From a virus: DNA of 23,526 nt. Each line of letters opens with the position of its first letter. The stretch's first letter is position 1. The translations under genes were made by a program, and so were the position numbers. The DNA is taken from positions 1 through 23,526 of the IMG/VR virus record IMGVR_UViG_3300044797_000138; one strand, 5' to 3'. Below, one piece after another: positions 6,248 to 14,900 of the stretch. The notes below the pieces were generated by a model, which had not been told where the DNA came from, searched no databases, and saw only the letters and a list, made by a program, of their open reading frames with translations.

Positions 6248-6289
6248 AGCCCACAAGCGCCGTGCCAACCCGACTTAGCGAAGTGGGCT
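6248..6289. repeat. Inverted repeat overlapping a predicted transcription start
   Basis: AGCCCAC (6248-6254) is the exact reverse complement of GTGGGCT (6283-6289), with 28 bases between. The right arm lies just downstream of the -10 of the minus-strand promoter and includes its predicted start (about 6284). An adjacent CCCC/GGGG inverted repeat lies around 6234-6246. This could be an operator pair or, with a slightly earlier start, the base of an RNA hairpin. Confidence 0.35.
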
Positions 6290-6290
6290 G

Positions 6291-6319
6291 AGTCTAGGGA
6301 GACCCTGCAAATATGTCAA
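6291..6319 (-). promoter_or_regulatory. Second sigma70-type minus-strand promoter
   Basis: On the minus strand, TTGACA (6319-6314, perfect -35), a 17-base spacer, and TAGACT (6296-6291, 4 of 6 matches to TATAAT). The predicted start is an A near 6284. The first solid gene downstream is the HNH nuclease at 5763, leaving about 520 bases of apparent leader. Same -35 and spacing as the operon promoter at 5147-5175, so the two may be co-regulated. Confidence 0.6.
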
Positions 6320-6453
6320 GAGAAACTTTAAATTTCAGCGAAACTTCGATAGTTGCGCGTGCAACGATGTGTGTCCCTCCTGGTCACAGCCGCGTCGGCA
6401 GTAACTGACATCATCTATTGATTCCTCGCGTCCCCTGTGCAAAACTTCTGGGC

Positions 6454-6636
6454 ATGGCCAAGATGAACTGGGATCGAGTGCGTCGAGAGACTCCTGGACC
6501 GCCCCCGGTCGCGCGCGCTCGCGTTCGAGTCTGCGATCACGAGTGGCACCGCGTCTCTAACAAGTGGCTCAAGTGCGTGAAGTGCATGAAGTTCAATCAG
6601 GTGTGGGACAAAGCGCCTGTGACATCCTCGCGCTAG
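6454..6636 (+). CDS. Small basic protein with HEW/CVKC zinc-like motif (60 aa)
   Basis: ATG 6454 (MAKMNWDRVRRETPGPPP) is preferred over a TTG 36 bases upstream. The N-terminal part is Arg-rich with a Pro turn. The C-terminal part has CDHEWHR (about 28-34) and CVKCMKFNQVW (about 42-52), giving C...H...CxxC as a possible zinc site. The fold would be a minimal zinc ribbon. It is the first plus-strand gene after the divergent gap and lies directly upstream of the tRNA gene. Function unknown. Confidence 0.6.
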   Translation: MAKMNWDRVRRETPGPPPVARARVRVCDHEWHRVSNKWLKCVKCMKFNQVWDKAPVTSSR

Positions 6637-6645
6637 AGTTTCGCC

Positions 6646-6717
6646 AGCGGGGTAGCGCAGTGGTAGCGCGTCGGGCTCATAACCCGAAGGTCGCTGGTTC
6701 GAATCCAGTCCTCGCCA
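6646..6717 (+). tRNA. tRNA-Met (anticodon CAT), initiator-like
   Basis: Full cloverleaf: acceptor 6646-6652 with 6710-6716; D arm GCGC/GCGC with a 7-base loop; anticodon stem TCGGG/CCCGA with loop CTCATAA (anticodon 6678-6680); 5-base variable loop; T arm with TTCGAAT; discriminator A at 6717. CCA is not encoded. Three consecutive G-C pairs in the anticodon stem (GGG/CCC) and an unpaired 1:72 position (A-C) are initiator-tRNA features. The D-stem pair 11:24 (C-G) is elongator-like. Phage-borne tRNAs usually offset codon differences. An initiator-type copy would instead raise initiation capacity. The next gene begins three bases after the discriminator. Confidence 0.93.
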
Positions 6718-6719
6718 CG

Positions 6720-6959
6720 ATGGCTCGCAAGACTAAAGACCAGCTGCACGCCTACGGGCTCTCGTTCCCTGCGAGCGAGGGCGAATGCGACCGCGAAGAA
6801 CCTTGCGAGGACTTCGTCGACAGAGGGTTCTGGGATCTGTGCATTTACCATCAGGGCTTCGTCGATGGATTCGACTTTGCGCGCACGATTCCACCAGTCG
6901 AGATGCCCATGCCCACTACAATCAAGGTCGTCGCCGGAACTCCCCGGCTCAACGAATAG
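6720..6959 (+). CDS. Unknown 79-aa protein directly after the tRNA
   Basis: ATG 6720, right behind the tRNA 3' end. The longer upstream frame runs through the tRNA and cannot be real. The product starts basic (MARKTKDQLHAYGLSF), then has an acidic stretch with three Cys (ECDREEPCEDF...DLCIYHQGF) and a beta/Pro C-terminus. Residues GECDREEPCEDFVDRGFWDLCIYHQG could hold a metal through Cys and His. No known family. Only ten bases separate its stop from the next ATG, and AAGGA lies between them, so it shares a transcript with the following gene. Confidence 0.6.
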   Translation: MARKTKDQLHAYGLSFPASEGECDREEPCEDFVDRGFWDLCIYHQGFVDGFDFARTIPPVEMPMPTTIKVVAGTPRLNE

Positions 6960-6969
6960 AAGGAATCCA

Positions 6970-7386
6970 ATGTCCGACTTCATCCTGCAGGACGACCAGA
7001 ACGTCACCCTCGCCATCTCCCCGGTCGACGCCGCGGGCAACCCTGCTGGCGCCTTCGACGCCGGGTCGGTCACGGCGACCTTCCCCGAGACCTCGAACCT
7101 GACGGCCGTCGTGTCGGCGGATCAGACCAGCGTGCTCGTGACCGCCCTCGGTCCCCTCACCACCGACGACGTCTTGACGATCGCCGGCGACGTCAACGGC
7201 CAGTCGGTCTCAGTCGCCTTCCCCTTCGACGTCGACGCGAGCGCGCCCACGGCCGTCAACGTGACGCCGGGCACGCCCGAGACGAACGCTCCCGCGGCCG
7301 CAGCCCCAGTCGCCGATGCTCCTGCGGACGACACTGGCGTCGCTGAAGCCTCGACAGGGACCCCCGACGAGCCAGCCGCCAGTTAG
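6970..7386 (+). CDS. Ig-like beta-sandwich protein with Ala/Pro tail, possible virion decoration (138 aa)
   Basis: ATG 6970 with AAGGA six bases upstream. Residues 1-92 alternate hydrophobic and polar residues in about seven short strands (MSDFILQDDQNVTLAISPVD, GSVTATF, LTAVVSA, SVLVTALG, TDDVLTIAGDVNG, SVSVAFPFDV), the profile of a bacterial Ig-like (BIG-type) domain. Residues about 93-138 are a disordered Ala/Pro/Asp-rich tail. Such small Ig-like proteins at the head of late operons are often capsid decoration or fibre proteins; that role is inferred. Strong G/C third-position bias like the structural genes. Confidence 0.65.
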   Translation: MSDFILQDDQNVTLAISPVDAAGNPAGAFDAGSVTATFPETSNLTAVVSADQTSVLVTALGPLTTDDVLTIAGDVNGQSVSVAFPFDVDASAPTAVNVTPGTPETNAPAAAAPVADAPADDTGVAEASTGTPDEPAAS

Positions 7387-7405
7387 CATCGGCGCGTGAG
7401 CGCCA

Positions 7406-9343
7406 ATGACTAAGCCGGTCGATCGACCCCACAAGGAACAGCCCGACAAGGGCGTCATCGGCTCTCGTGCTGGCGATTCGAAGTATCGTCGCCAGGCGAC
7501 TGACCGCATGGAACAGGCCAAGGTGCAGGTAATCGGGCTGCTGCGCCAGGGAAAAACGCTAATCGAGTGCGCCGACGCTGTGGGACGCTCGGACAAGACG
7601 ATCTATCGCTGGATGTACGACAGCCCGAAGTTCGCGCGTTCGGCCAAGGCTGCGCAGGAAGCGTGGCTGAGCCAGGTCAACCGTGAACAGCGTCCCTGGC
7701 GCGAGCAGCAGGACGAGTTCGAGCCGGTGCTGCGCAAGGACTATCCCAACTGGGTCGAATACCAGATCGACTTTCGCAAGCGGTACTTCAACCACGACAC
7801 CTTCGAACACCAGGAGAAGATGCTCGAGGCCCTGGACAACGCACCCGCCGGCGGCATCTCCATGATTCTCATCCCGCCCGAGTGGACGAAGTCGACGCTG
7901 ATCTTGGACACCATCATCGGCGACATCTGCGCGAACCCCAACATGCGTTTCGCGCTGGTCTCTGAGGGCCAGGACCTCGCGCGCAAGATGCTCTTTCGTG
8001 AGCAGCAGCGCATGACCTTTCAGGGCGGCGTCGTGCCGCCGTTGATTGAGCACTTCGGCCCCTTCAAGGCTGAAGGGAACACCGGCAAGAAATGGAACGC
8101 CGACGAACTGACCGTCATGGCCTCGACGCACGACGAGCAGGACGCGACGATCCTGTCGATCGGCGTCACCGGCGCCATTCGTGGCTATCGCTGGGACCGC
8201 GTCTACCTCGACGACATCCAGTCACTGCGCAACCTCAGCCAGACCGAGCCGCTGGTCGCCAAGATACGCGGCGACATTGCCTCGCGACCAGGGCGAATGG
8301 GGAAACTCATCGTCGCCGGTTCGCGCGTTGGGCGCAACGACGTCTACAACGAACTGATTCGCCTCGACATCATCGACGAGCTCTTCGTGATGCAGGCGCT
8401 GGACATCACCAAGCCCATCGGCCAGCAGTCGAACTTCCCGCGCCAATTCGACCCCGACGGCATCCCGATCGTGAACGAGGCCGGTGACCAGATGGGCTGG
8501 AACGACGAGGACCTCGCCCAGAAGCGCCGCATCGTCGGCGAGGACCAGTGGTCTCGCGCCTACATGCAGCAGCCCCAAAGTGACTTCTCGGCCATGCTCA
8601 CCGACCAGGACATCGTGAACGCCACTGAACTCGATCGTCGCGTCGGCCAGCCCGCGCTCAACAGTGTGGCCAACGTGGCCAGTCTCGACCCCAGTTTGCA
8701 CGCGCACGCCGCCTTCACCTACTGCGGCTACGACGCTGACCATCTCTACGTGCTTGACGTCGTCGACCTCTTTCGCCCGACCACGAATCAAAACATCTTC
8801 GCCGAGATGCTGCGCGGGACGCTGCGCTTCAAGCCCGACTGGTGGGTCATCGAGAACAACACCCTGCAGTCGGGCTATCTGACCGACGACGCCTTCCTCG
8901 AGTTGAAGGAGAAGCACGGGTTCCGCAGCCAGGGGCACCACACTGGCGAGAACAAGCGTGACGAGAAACTAGGGATTCCGACGATGATGCAGGCCATCGT
9001 GCGAAAGGAAATCCTCTTCCCGATGATCGACGAGGAGCACATTGGTTTTGCGCGTCTCTTCGACCAACTCAAAGCGTGGCGCGAGGACATCCCTACCAAG
9101 CAACTGGTCCAGGACGAGGTCATGTCACTGTGGTTCGCGTACCTGAAGTGGCGTCAACTGCGCGGCCTGGTCGGTCAGGATCTCACGGCCTGGAAGCGTG
9201 ACGGTTTGAGCGAAGTGACGTTGTATCCTCATGCCAGGACGAATCTGCAGGGGATTGACCTTCAGCCAGCATCGAGGGCGCCACTCAGCTACGAGCAGGT
9301 CTGGGATCAACTGACCGGAAAGGCGACAGTGGATGCCCCGTAA
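7406..9343 (+). CDS. terL: Terminase large subunit with N-terminal helix-turn-helix (645 aa)
   Basis: Packaging motor that hydrolyses ATP to drive DNA through the portal and cuts DNA with a RNase H-like nuclease. Residues 40-72 are a helix-turn-helix (LLRQGKTLIECADAVGRSDKTIYRWM), normally found in small terminase. Then come the Walker A-like PPEWTKST (157-164), which lacks the canonical Gly-Lys pair, Walker B VYLDD (266-270) and coupling motif AGS (304-306). The nuclease part has Asp428 in SLDPS, Glu483 in VIENN and Asp570/Glu571 in VQDEVMSL as acidic candidates. Start ATG 7406, 19 bases after the previous stop, with a poor ribosome binding site. Its end overlaps the portal start by 11 bases. 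No separate small terminase gene is seen next to it. Confidence 0.92.
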   Translation: MTKPVDRPHKEQPDKGVIGSRAGDSKYRRQATDRMEQAKVQVIGLLRQGKTLIECADAVGRSDKTIYRWMYDSPKFARSAKAAQEAWLSQVNREQRPWREQQDEFEPVLRKDYPNWVEYQIDFRKRYFNHDTFEHQEKMLEALDNAPAGGISMILIPPEWTKSTLILDTIIGDICANPNMRFALVSEGQDLARKMLFREQQRMTFQGGVVPPLIEHFGPFKAEGNTGKKWNADELTVMASTHDEQDATILSIGVTGAIRGYRWDRVYLDDIQSLRNLSQTEPLVAKIRGDIASRPGRMGKLIVAGSRVGRNDVYNELIRLDIIDELFVMQALDITKPIGQQSNFPRQFDPDGIPIVNEAGDQMGWNDEDLAQKRRIVGEDQWSRAYMQQPQSDFSAMLTDQDIVNATELDRRVGQPALNSVANVASLDPSLHAHAAFTYCGYDADHLYVLDVVDLFRPTTNQNIFAEMLRGTLRFKPDWWVIENNTLQSGYLTDDAFLELKEKHGFRSQGHHTGENKRDEKLGIPTMMQAIVRKEILFPMIDEEHIGFARLFDQLKAWREDIPTKQLVQDEVMSLWFAYLKWRQLRGLVGQDLTAWKRDGLSEVTLYPHARTNLQGIDLQPASRAPLSYEQVWDQLTGKATVDAP

Positions 9344-11186
9344 GAACTTCGATGAGATCGTCTCCATAATGCGTCAGCGCAGGACACAGGACTCCGTTCT
9401 CTTCGAAGGAATGATCGAAAACCGCGACCGCTACAACGGCGACGTTGTCATCCCCCTGCCTGACGTGAGCGGCATGCCAGCGGCGAATCGTCCGGGTCCA
9501 AACTTCTTCCAAGAGGCCATCGACGGCCACGCGCGTTCGGCCAATGGCGCGTTGCCGAAAATCTCCTGTCCCGTGCGCAACCCCGACTCCGAGCACTCAA
9601 TCGCGCTGGCTGACCGTCGCCAGGGCGCGCTCTACGGCGCGTGGTACGAGACGCAGCTCGACCTCAAACTCGACCGCGCCTACCGGCACATGGCGGCCTA
9701 CGGCACATGCGCCTTCATCGTGATGGCGAGTGAGATCCTCGGACGCGCCGACATCCAAATTCGCGACCCCCTGACGGCGTATCCCGAACTGCGCGCCCAA
9801 GACGACATTCGCGCGCCCAGTGACTGTGGGTTCCTCTTCGCGCGCTCGCCGCAGTGGATTGCCGCGAACTACCCCGGTGCGCCGGACTATCTGAAGTATT
9901 CGTCCGACCGCGGCTGGGACACGCTCTGGGACATCGTGGAGTGGATTGACGAGTACGACGTCGTCATCGGCGTCATGGGCCCGCGCTTCCCGGCCTACGG
10001 GTACGCCGACGCGCGGCCCTACGGCTACAACGCGATGGAACTGAACCGCTGGCCGAACAAAGCCGGGCGCTGCACCGCTGTCGTGCCGCGACGCGCGACG
10101 CTGGACCGCATCATGGGCCAGATGACCTCGATGATTAACTACAGCGACCTCTACGGGCGCATGATGACGCTGCAGCTGGTCGCCACAGAGAAGGCGATAT
10201 TCCCCGACCTGGCCGTCATCTCGCGCACTGGCAACCCTCCGACGCTGGTCGGCAACAAGTGGCACGACGGGCGCTCGGGCAACGTGAACATGCTGATCGA
10301 CGCCGCAATCGAGGTCATCGGAAAAGAACCTGGACCAGGCACGATGCCGATGCTGCAACTGATGGACCAGCACATTCGTGGTGGCAGCGGCGGTGACCTG
10401 CTTGGCGGTGGCAACGGCGGCATGCGCACCGGCGCCGGCATCGACGCCCTCGGCGACTACCAGGTCAATCCGATGGTCGCTGAGTCCCAGCGCGTCATGC
10501 AGCGCAGCCTCACTGAACTGAACAAGGCATGGATCGACGAACAGAAAGGCTCTTTCGGCGACAAGACCTTCACCGTCATCCTCGGGTTGCCCGGCTCGGC
10601 CAAAACTGTCACCTACACGCCGAACAAGGACTTCGATTCGAACGAGAACGTCGTCGCCTACGCCAGCCCTGGCGCCGACGCGAACAAACTGGCCGTTGCG
10701 CTCGTGCAGCTCGAGGCGAGCCACATCATCAGCCGCAAGACCGCGCGTCGCGGTCACCCGCTGGTCCAGGACGAGGACGAAGAAGAGCAGTTCACCGCAA
10801 TCGAAGGCGCGAGCGATGCCGTGCAGGCTGGTCTCGCGCAGGAGATTGCGCAGGGACAGGTGAGCACCGCCGAGGCCGCGCGCTACGGGCAACTCCTCGC
10901 AGATGGTATGGGCGTCTTCGAGGCTCGGCTGCAAGCCGCCGCCGAAATGGCGGTGCAGGGACCTGCGCCGGGGACGCCGGGTGGTCCACCACCTGTAGGC
11001 GCGCCTGGTCCCCAGGGCCAGCCCGGAGCGCCCATACCGCCAGGACTCGCGCAGGCGCTCGCCGCGCAGGGCGCTGGCCCTGGCGCCGCACCTGACGAAG
11101 GAGTGCCGACGGCGTCACCCGGTGCGTTGAACCTGCGTCACGTGCTCCAAGGCGTTAATGAACAGGTTTCGCCGGGAGCTACCTAA
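9333..11186 (+). CDS. Portal protein (617 aa)
   Basis: Forms the dodecameric ring at one capsid vertex through which DNA enters and leaves. The assignment rests on size, position directly after terminase with an 11-base overlap, and sequence character. Visible are an N-terminal helical FDEIVSIMRQRRTQD and RDRYNGDV, a wing/stem-like middle with long helices (GQMTSMINYSDLYGRMMTLQLVATEKAIF), a Gly-rich loop (GGSGGDLLGGGNGGMR), and AESQRVMQRSLTELNKAW as a crown/stem helix. After residue about 539 the tail is Gly/Pro-rich and collagen-like, then Ala-rich. GLPGSAKT near residue 418 resembles a P-loop but lacks the Gly before Lys. The stop overlaps the next ATG (TAATG). Confidence 0.85.
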   Translation: MPRKNFDEIVSIMRQRRTQDSVLFEGMIENRDRYNGDVVIPLPDVSGMPAANRPGPNFFQEAIDGHARSANGALPKISCPVRNPDSEHSIALADRRQGALYGAWYETQLDLKLDRAYRHMAAYGTCAFIVMASEILGRADIQIRDPLTAYPELRAQDDIRAPSDCGFLFARSPQWIAANYPGAPDYLKYSSDRGWDTLWDIVEWIDEYDVVIGVMGPRFPAYGYADARPYGYNAMELNRWPNKAGRCTAVVPRRATLDRIMGQMTSMINYSDLYGRMMTLQLVATEKAIFPDLAVISRTGNPPTLVGNKWHDGRSGNVNMLIDAAIEVIGKEPGPGTMPMLQLMDQHIRGGSGGDLLGGGNGGMRTGAGIDALGDYQVNPMVAESQRVMQRSLTELNKAWIDEQKGSFGDKTFTVILGLPGSAKTVTYTPNKDFDSNENVVAYASPGADANKLAVALVQLEASHIISRKTARRGHPLVQDEDEEEQFTAIEGASDAVQAGLAQEIAQGQVSTAEAARYGQLLADGMGVFEARLQAAAEMAVQGPAPGTPGGPPPVGAPGPQGQPGAPIPPGLAQALAAQGAGPGAAPDEGVPTASPGALNLRHVLQGVNEQVSPGAT

Positions 11187-11410
11187 TGAAGCGCATCGAG
11201 GTGAAGTGGATCGACTCATGCGGTGGCTCGCATTACTGGGCGGACGTGGACTCCTTTAACAACAAGCCCGACAGAATTACGACAGTCGGCTACCTCGTTA
11301 AGTCCTCGAAGCGCGCCGTGACGGTGGCGGCCTCCAAAGCGAGTTCACAAGTCGGAGGCGTGATTACTATCCCACGTTCCTCCATCAAGAGCATCAAGAA
11401 GATGAAGTAA
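11186..11410 (+). CDS. Small beta-rich phage protein (74 aa)
   Basis: ATG 11186 overlaps the portal stop by one base (TAATG), and its own stop overlaps the next ATG the same way. The sequence is a series of short strands: MKRIEVKWIDSCGG, ITTVGYLVKSSKRAVTVAA, GGVITIPRSSIKSIKKMK. The V-G-Y-L-V...G-G-V-I-T-I-P-x-S-x-I arrangement suggests a compact Sm-like or SH3-like barrel with a basic end, which I have the impression of seeing in other phages without known function. Translational coupling to the portal suggests a virion or assembly role. Confidence 0.75.
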   Translation: MKRIEVKWIDSCGGSHYWADVDSFNNKPDRITTVGYLVKSSKRAVTVAASKASSQVGGVITIPRSSIKSIKKMK

Positions 11411-11967
11411 TGCCGCGTCACGCCGCGCCTCGTAACCCCGCAGTTCGTAGCGATGGCCAGGTCACTGTCGGTAACGTGAACGCTCCGGGCGGTCAGCCAA
11501 ATGGTCGTACGCCCAAGGCCCTCCCGATCGCTGCTGCTGCTGGCGTTGGGGACCGAGTCGGCTACGGGGACGGCCAGCAACTGAAGGCCGACGTGCAGCA
11601 GACCCCGCTGCCTGAGGGTGTCACACCTATGGGCGATAATGCGCGCAAGAAGTTCGCTGACCACTATCGACGCTCGAAGGTCACGCCGCTCTTCTCTCCG
11701 ACGCAGCGACCGTGGGAGCACGTCACCGCCGGCGCGCCACTGGCTGCTGGCCCGACGAATCCAATGGCGCAGCCTATGGCAGGTACGGCGAGCGCGTCGA
11801 TCGCCAACATCCTCCAGCAGGCCGCTGACGCCTCGGGCAGCCCCGCTCTTCGTGCTCTGGCCGCACGCGCCGCTGCTGTCGCTGGCACGTCGACGCCTGG
11901 CGCGATGATGCCGCCTGTGGGCGCGGCGCCTCCCGCGATGCCAGCGGGTGCTCCCGCAGGTCCGTGA
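11410..11967 (+). CDS. Ala/Pro-rich late protein, probably structural (185 aa)
   Basis: Starts in a TAATG junction and ends in a GTGA junction with the giant gene. Residues 1-60 are low-complexity, Gly/Asn/Pro-rich. Residues 70-110 (TPMGDNARKKFADHYRRSKVTPLFSPTQRPWEHV) are the only conserved-looking block, basic and helical. An Ala-rich helix follows (SIANILQQAADASGSPALRALAARAAAVA) and then a Pro/Ala tail. No enzymatic motif. It may be a linker, chaperone or scaffold for the giant protein encoded next to it. Confidence 0.7.
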   Translation: MPRHAAPRNPAVRSDGQVTVGNVNAPGGQPNGRTPKALPIAAAAGVGDRVGYGDGQQLKADVQQTPLPEGVTPMGDNARKKFADHYRRSKVTPLFSPTQRPWEHVTAGAPLAAGPTNPMAQPMAGTASASIANILQQAADASGSPALRALAARAAAVAGTSTPGAMMPPVGAAPPAMPAGAPAGP

Positions 11968-14900
11968 GCAACCTCGAACCCGGAGGCGGCGTCACCATTG
12001 GTGGCCAGCCGGTCCCGGCGACACCGCCCACGACTACGACCACCACGCTCCCCAAGCCCACCCCAACGACGTCGACGGTGCCACAGCCCACGACTGCACC
12101 AGCCACGCCCAGCGTCCCGACTGCCGACAAGTTGACCGCAGCGACGAACGCCGCGCCGAAGTTGGAGCCCGACGAAGTCGTCGGTGTCGCATCGACGGCG
12201 TCGAGCGCCCAGGAAGCAGCAGTGCGCGCGCAGTACGTCGCGGCCTACACCGCCGGGTCCAAGATGAACGATCTTCTTGTCAAGCAGGGCGTTGACTGGC
12301 AGGCAAAGTTCTGGAAGACCGCTCCGAACTCCATCAAGGCCATGCTCAGCGCAGCGGGTTATACGCCGCCGAGCGCGCAGGACGTCTCCCAGCCGAGCGG
12401 CGGTGGGGGCTGGTTCCATGACGCAATCCACTACGCCGACGACGTGCGCCACGCCGGCTCGACAGTTGCGCACTATACGGTGCGGGATCCGTTCGACGCT
12501 ATGGGCAAGGTCTTCACCGTCGCCGGCGCCCCCGTCACGCACGCGATGCGCGCGGCGTTCAAGGCGGCCGACAGCGCCGACACCGCGGCGGCGCAGCAGG
12601 GCCACTCGTTCGATCTGAGTACCACGCTGCACGCGCTCGACCCGACACGCCTCCTCAACGACTGGAGCAGCACCAAGAATGGGGCGACCAGTTACCAGCC
12701 CGACGTGCTGATGTACGTGAAGAAGATCATGGGCGTCGACGGTGAGACACTGAAGCTCGCGCAGATATTCGCTGGCGGCTCCGGGCTGCAGTCGGCCCTC
12801 TCGAGCGTCCCACCGAATGAACGCGCGAACGCCTACGCGCTCATTGAGTCGAACCCGAAGTTCATGGACGCCGTCAAGTTGTTGGCCGACTCTCACCTCT
12901 CGGCGGGTCAAGTGATCTTTGGCGGTCTCAACGCCAGCCAGCACGCGCAACTGTTCCCGAAGGCCAGCGCCGCTGCGATGGAGGCGTTCGGTCTCGTGGG
13001 CCAAGCCGCCGGTGTCGGCGGCGCCGTGGGTGCTCTCGCCGAAGGCAACCCTGAAGGCATCACTGGCGCGCTGAGCGATGCGAGCGAGGGTGTCATGTCG
13101 CTGCGCACTGCAACTGCGTTGGGTGTTGGCGGGGTTATGGCGCTGGGGTCGGCGAAGGGCGACATCGAAGGCGAGACGCCGGACGTCGCGACTCAGATGA
13201 GTCCGTTCGGAATAAAGATCAACCCGCTCTCGGGGATCACCGACGCGCTTACCAGTTGGTTCTCTAATCCCCTGTTCAATGTGATGCAAGCGCGCCAGGC
13301 GTACTCCGCAGCCGAGCACTCGCTGGCGACGCTGGACTCGATGGGCAATGCACGGGACGTCCGCGCGTACTACAACACCAACTCGTCGGGCATCCGTTGG
13401 GCGCAGAAGTTCGCGACCCTCGTCACTTCACCCGATGGCTCTGGTATTGATCGCCCGAACTTCAACGCCCTCCAGACCGCGGGTATCAAGGTCGACGGGA
13501 TGGAACACGACATCACTGAGGCGTACCCGGCAATCAAAGCGGCGCTCGCTGAAGGCAACCCCGAACGAGCAGTCGGAGAGTTCGTCGCCAAGGAACAGAC
13601 TCTGATCGGCCTGTTCCGCGGTCGCGCCGGTCTCTTCTACCACGACGCGACGCAGTTCCCTCACATGACACTCAGCCAGTCGGTGCTCGAAGACATCAAG
13701 GGCGTAGGTTCCAAGGTGATGCAGGGCCGGCGCTTCGCCGCGGACTCTCTGTCCCCGCGCCAACTGGCGACCGATGCGTTCGGAGACGCCGCGACTCGAG
13801 ACGGGATGGCCGCGGCCGACGAAGACAACAAACTATCGGTGGCCGCGCGATTCATGCGCCGCGCCACGAACCTTGTGCCGACTGAGCCATTCTTCAAACT
13901 GAGCGACGACAAGATCGCGTCGCAGATTCAGCGGTTCGCGCGCTTCAGTCTGCCTGAGGACAAAGTCGCTCAGGCGGTCAACGGCTTCATGGCCATCGCG
14001 CCCGAAGACATCGGAGCGAAGCGCACCTTCCTGCTGTCACTGATTCAAGATGTGCTGAACGACGCCGGCGTCGCTGGCACTGCCAAGGGCCGCGAGTGGA
14101 TGGCGACCTACTTCGAACGCGAGCAGTACAGCGTCGACGAGGACGGGAAGTACGCGAACCCACGCAACCCTGATGGCCCGAAACTTGCGCACGCCGTCTT
14201 CGACACACAGATTGCTGACGCTGTTGCGATGCCGAACTTCCGCGAACTCTACAAGTTTGCGAAGAAGTCCTGGTTCATGTCAGCACTCGATATGTCGGTC
14301 AACGACGAGCACATGGACTGGTTCATGTCGAAATACTGGAAGCGCATCATCCTGTTGCGCCCCGGCTTCGCGCTGCGTGTGGGTGGCGAAGAGGTGCTCA
14401 ACTACATGCTGCGCAACGGACCGCGGTCATTCGCGGAGTCGCGCGTTGCGGCGTCGCTGTACGACACCGCCAACGCCGGTGCCGAGGCTCGCGCTGCCGC
14501 CAAAGCTCTCGCTGAGAAGGCCAGCCAGGGTGATATCGACGCGATGAACGACCAGGACTCAGGCCAGTTGTACAACGCGATGACGAGTTCGCTCCCGCCC
14601 GAAGTTATGGCTGCGATTCGAACGCCGGAAGAGTTGCGCGCCGCAGTCACGGGTTGGAACGCGATTGACGTGCTGCGACGCATGGGTCTCGCTTTCGTCC
14701 CTGAGCAGATTCTCCAAGGCGCGTACGAACTCGCCCGGCGCGGCGTGCTCGACAGCGCGTTTTCGGACTACATCGACGCCATCACCAGTCACGGCGGCGT
14801 GTACACCGGGGACCTCGCGCACGACAGCGTCGGCCCGCTGCTGCGCAATGAAGACGGCGAGCCCGTCTACTTCGTGAACAGCGGCGAGATGACCAGCGTC

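Larger units (their letters stand above)
5764..6453. other. Long gap without a convincing gene; divergent control region
   Basis: About 690 bases separate the minus-strand HNH gene from the plus-strand late genes. Frames open on both strands have no recognisable protein character. The best tiny candidate is a 27-codon minus-strand frame at 5973-5890, with GAGGGGG 14 bases upstream, and it is too weak to call. The stretch holds a minus-strand promoter (6291-6319) and a seven-base inverted repeat AGCCCAC/GTGGGCT (6248-6254 and 6283-6289). It also holds three compact inverted repeats: TGCGAC-N5-GTCGCA (5868-5884), GTCGC-N2-GCGAC (6125-6136) and GTTGC-N4-GCAAC (6352-6365). I could not find a convincing plus-strand promoter for the late genes. 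An AT-rich patch at about 6310-6350 contains two copies of GAAACTT. Confidence 0.55.

Noticed and set aside
6564-6719. Longer upstream start for the 79-aa gene
   Set aside because: The extension would run through the tRNA gene. ATG 6720 directly follows it.
10584-10607. Possible P-loop (GLPGSAKT) in the portal protein
   Set aside because: Lacks the Gly before Lys and has no Walker B or other nucleotide-binding context, so it is taken as chance.
9597-10934. 445-codon minus-strand frame
   Set aside because: Antisense of the portal gene. Long antisense frames are expected in GC-rich DNA with strong third-position bias.
11664-13319. 551-codon minus-strand frame
   Set aside because: Antisense of the giant structural gene. 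Arg/Val/Asp-rich composition typical of GC-rich shadows.
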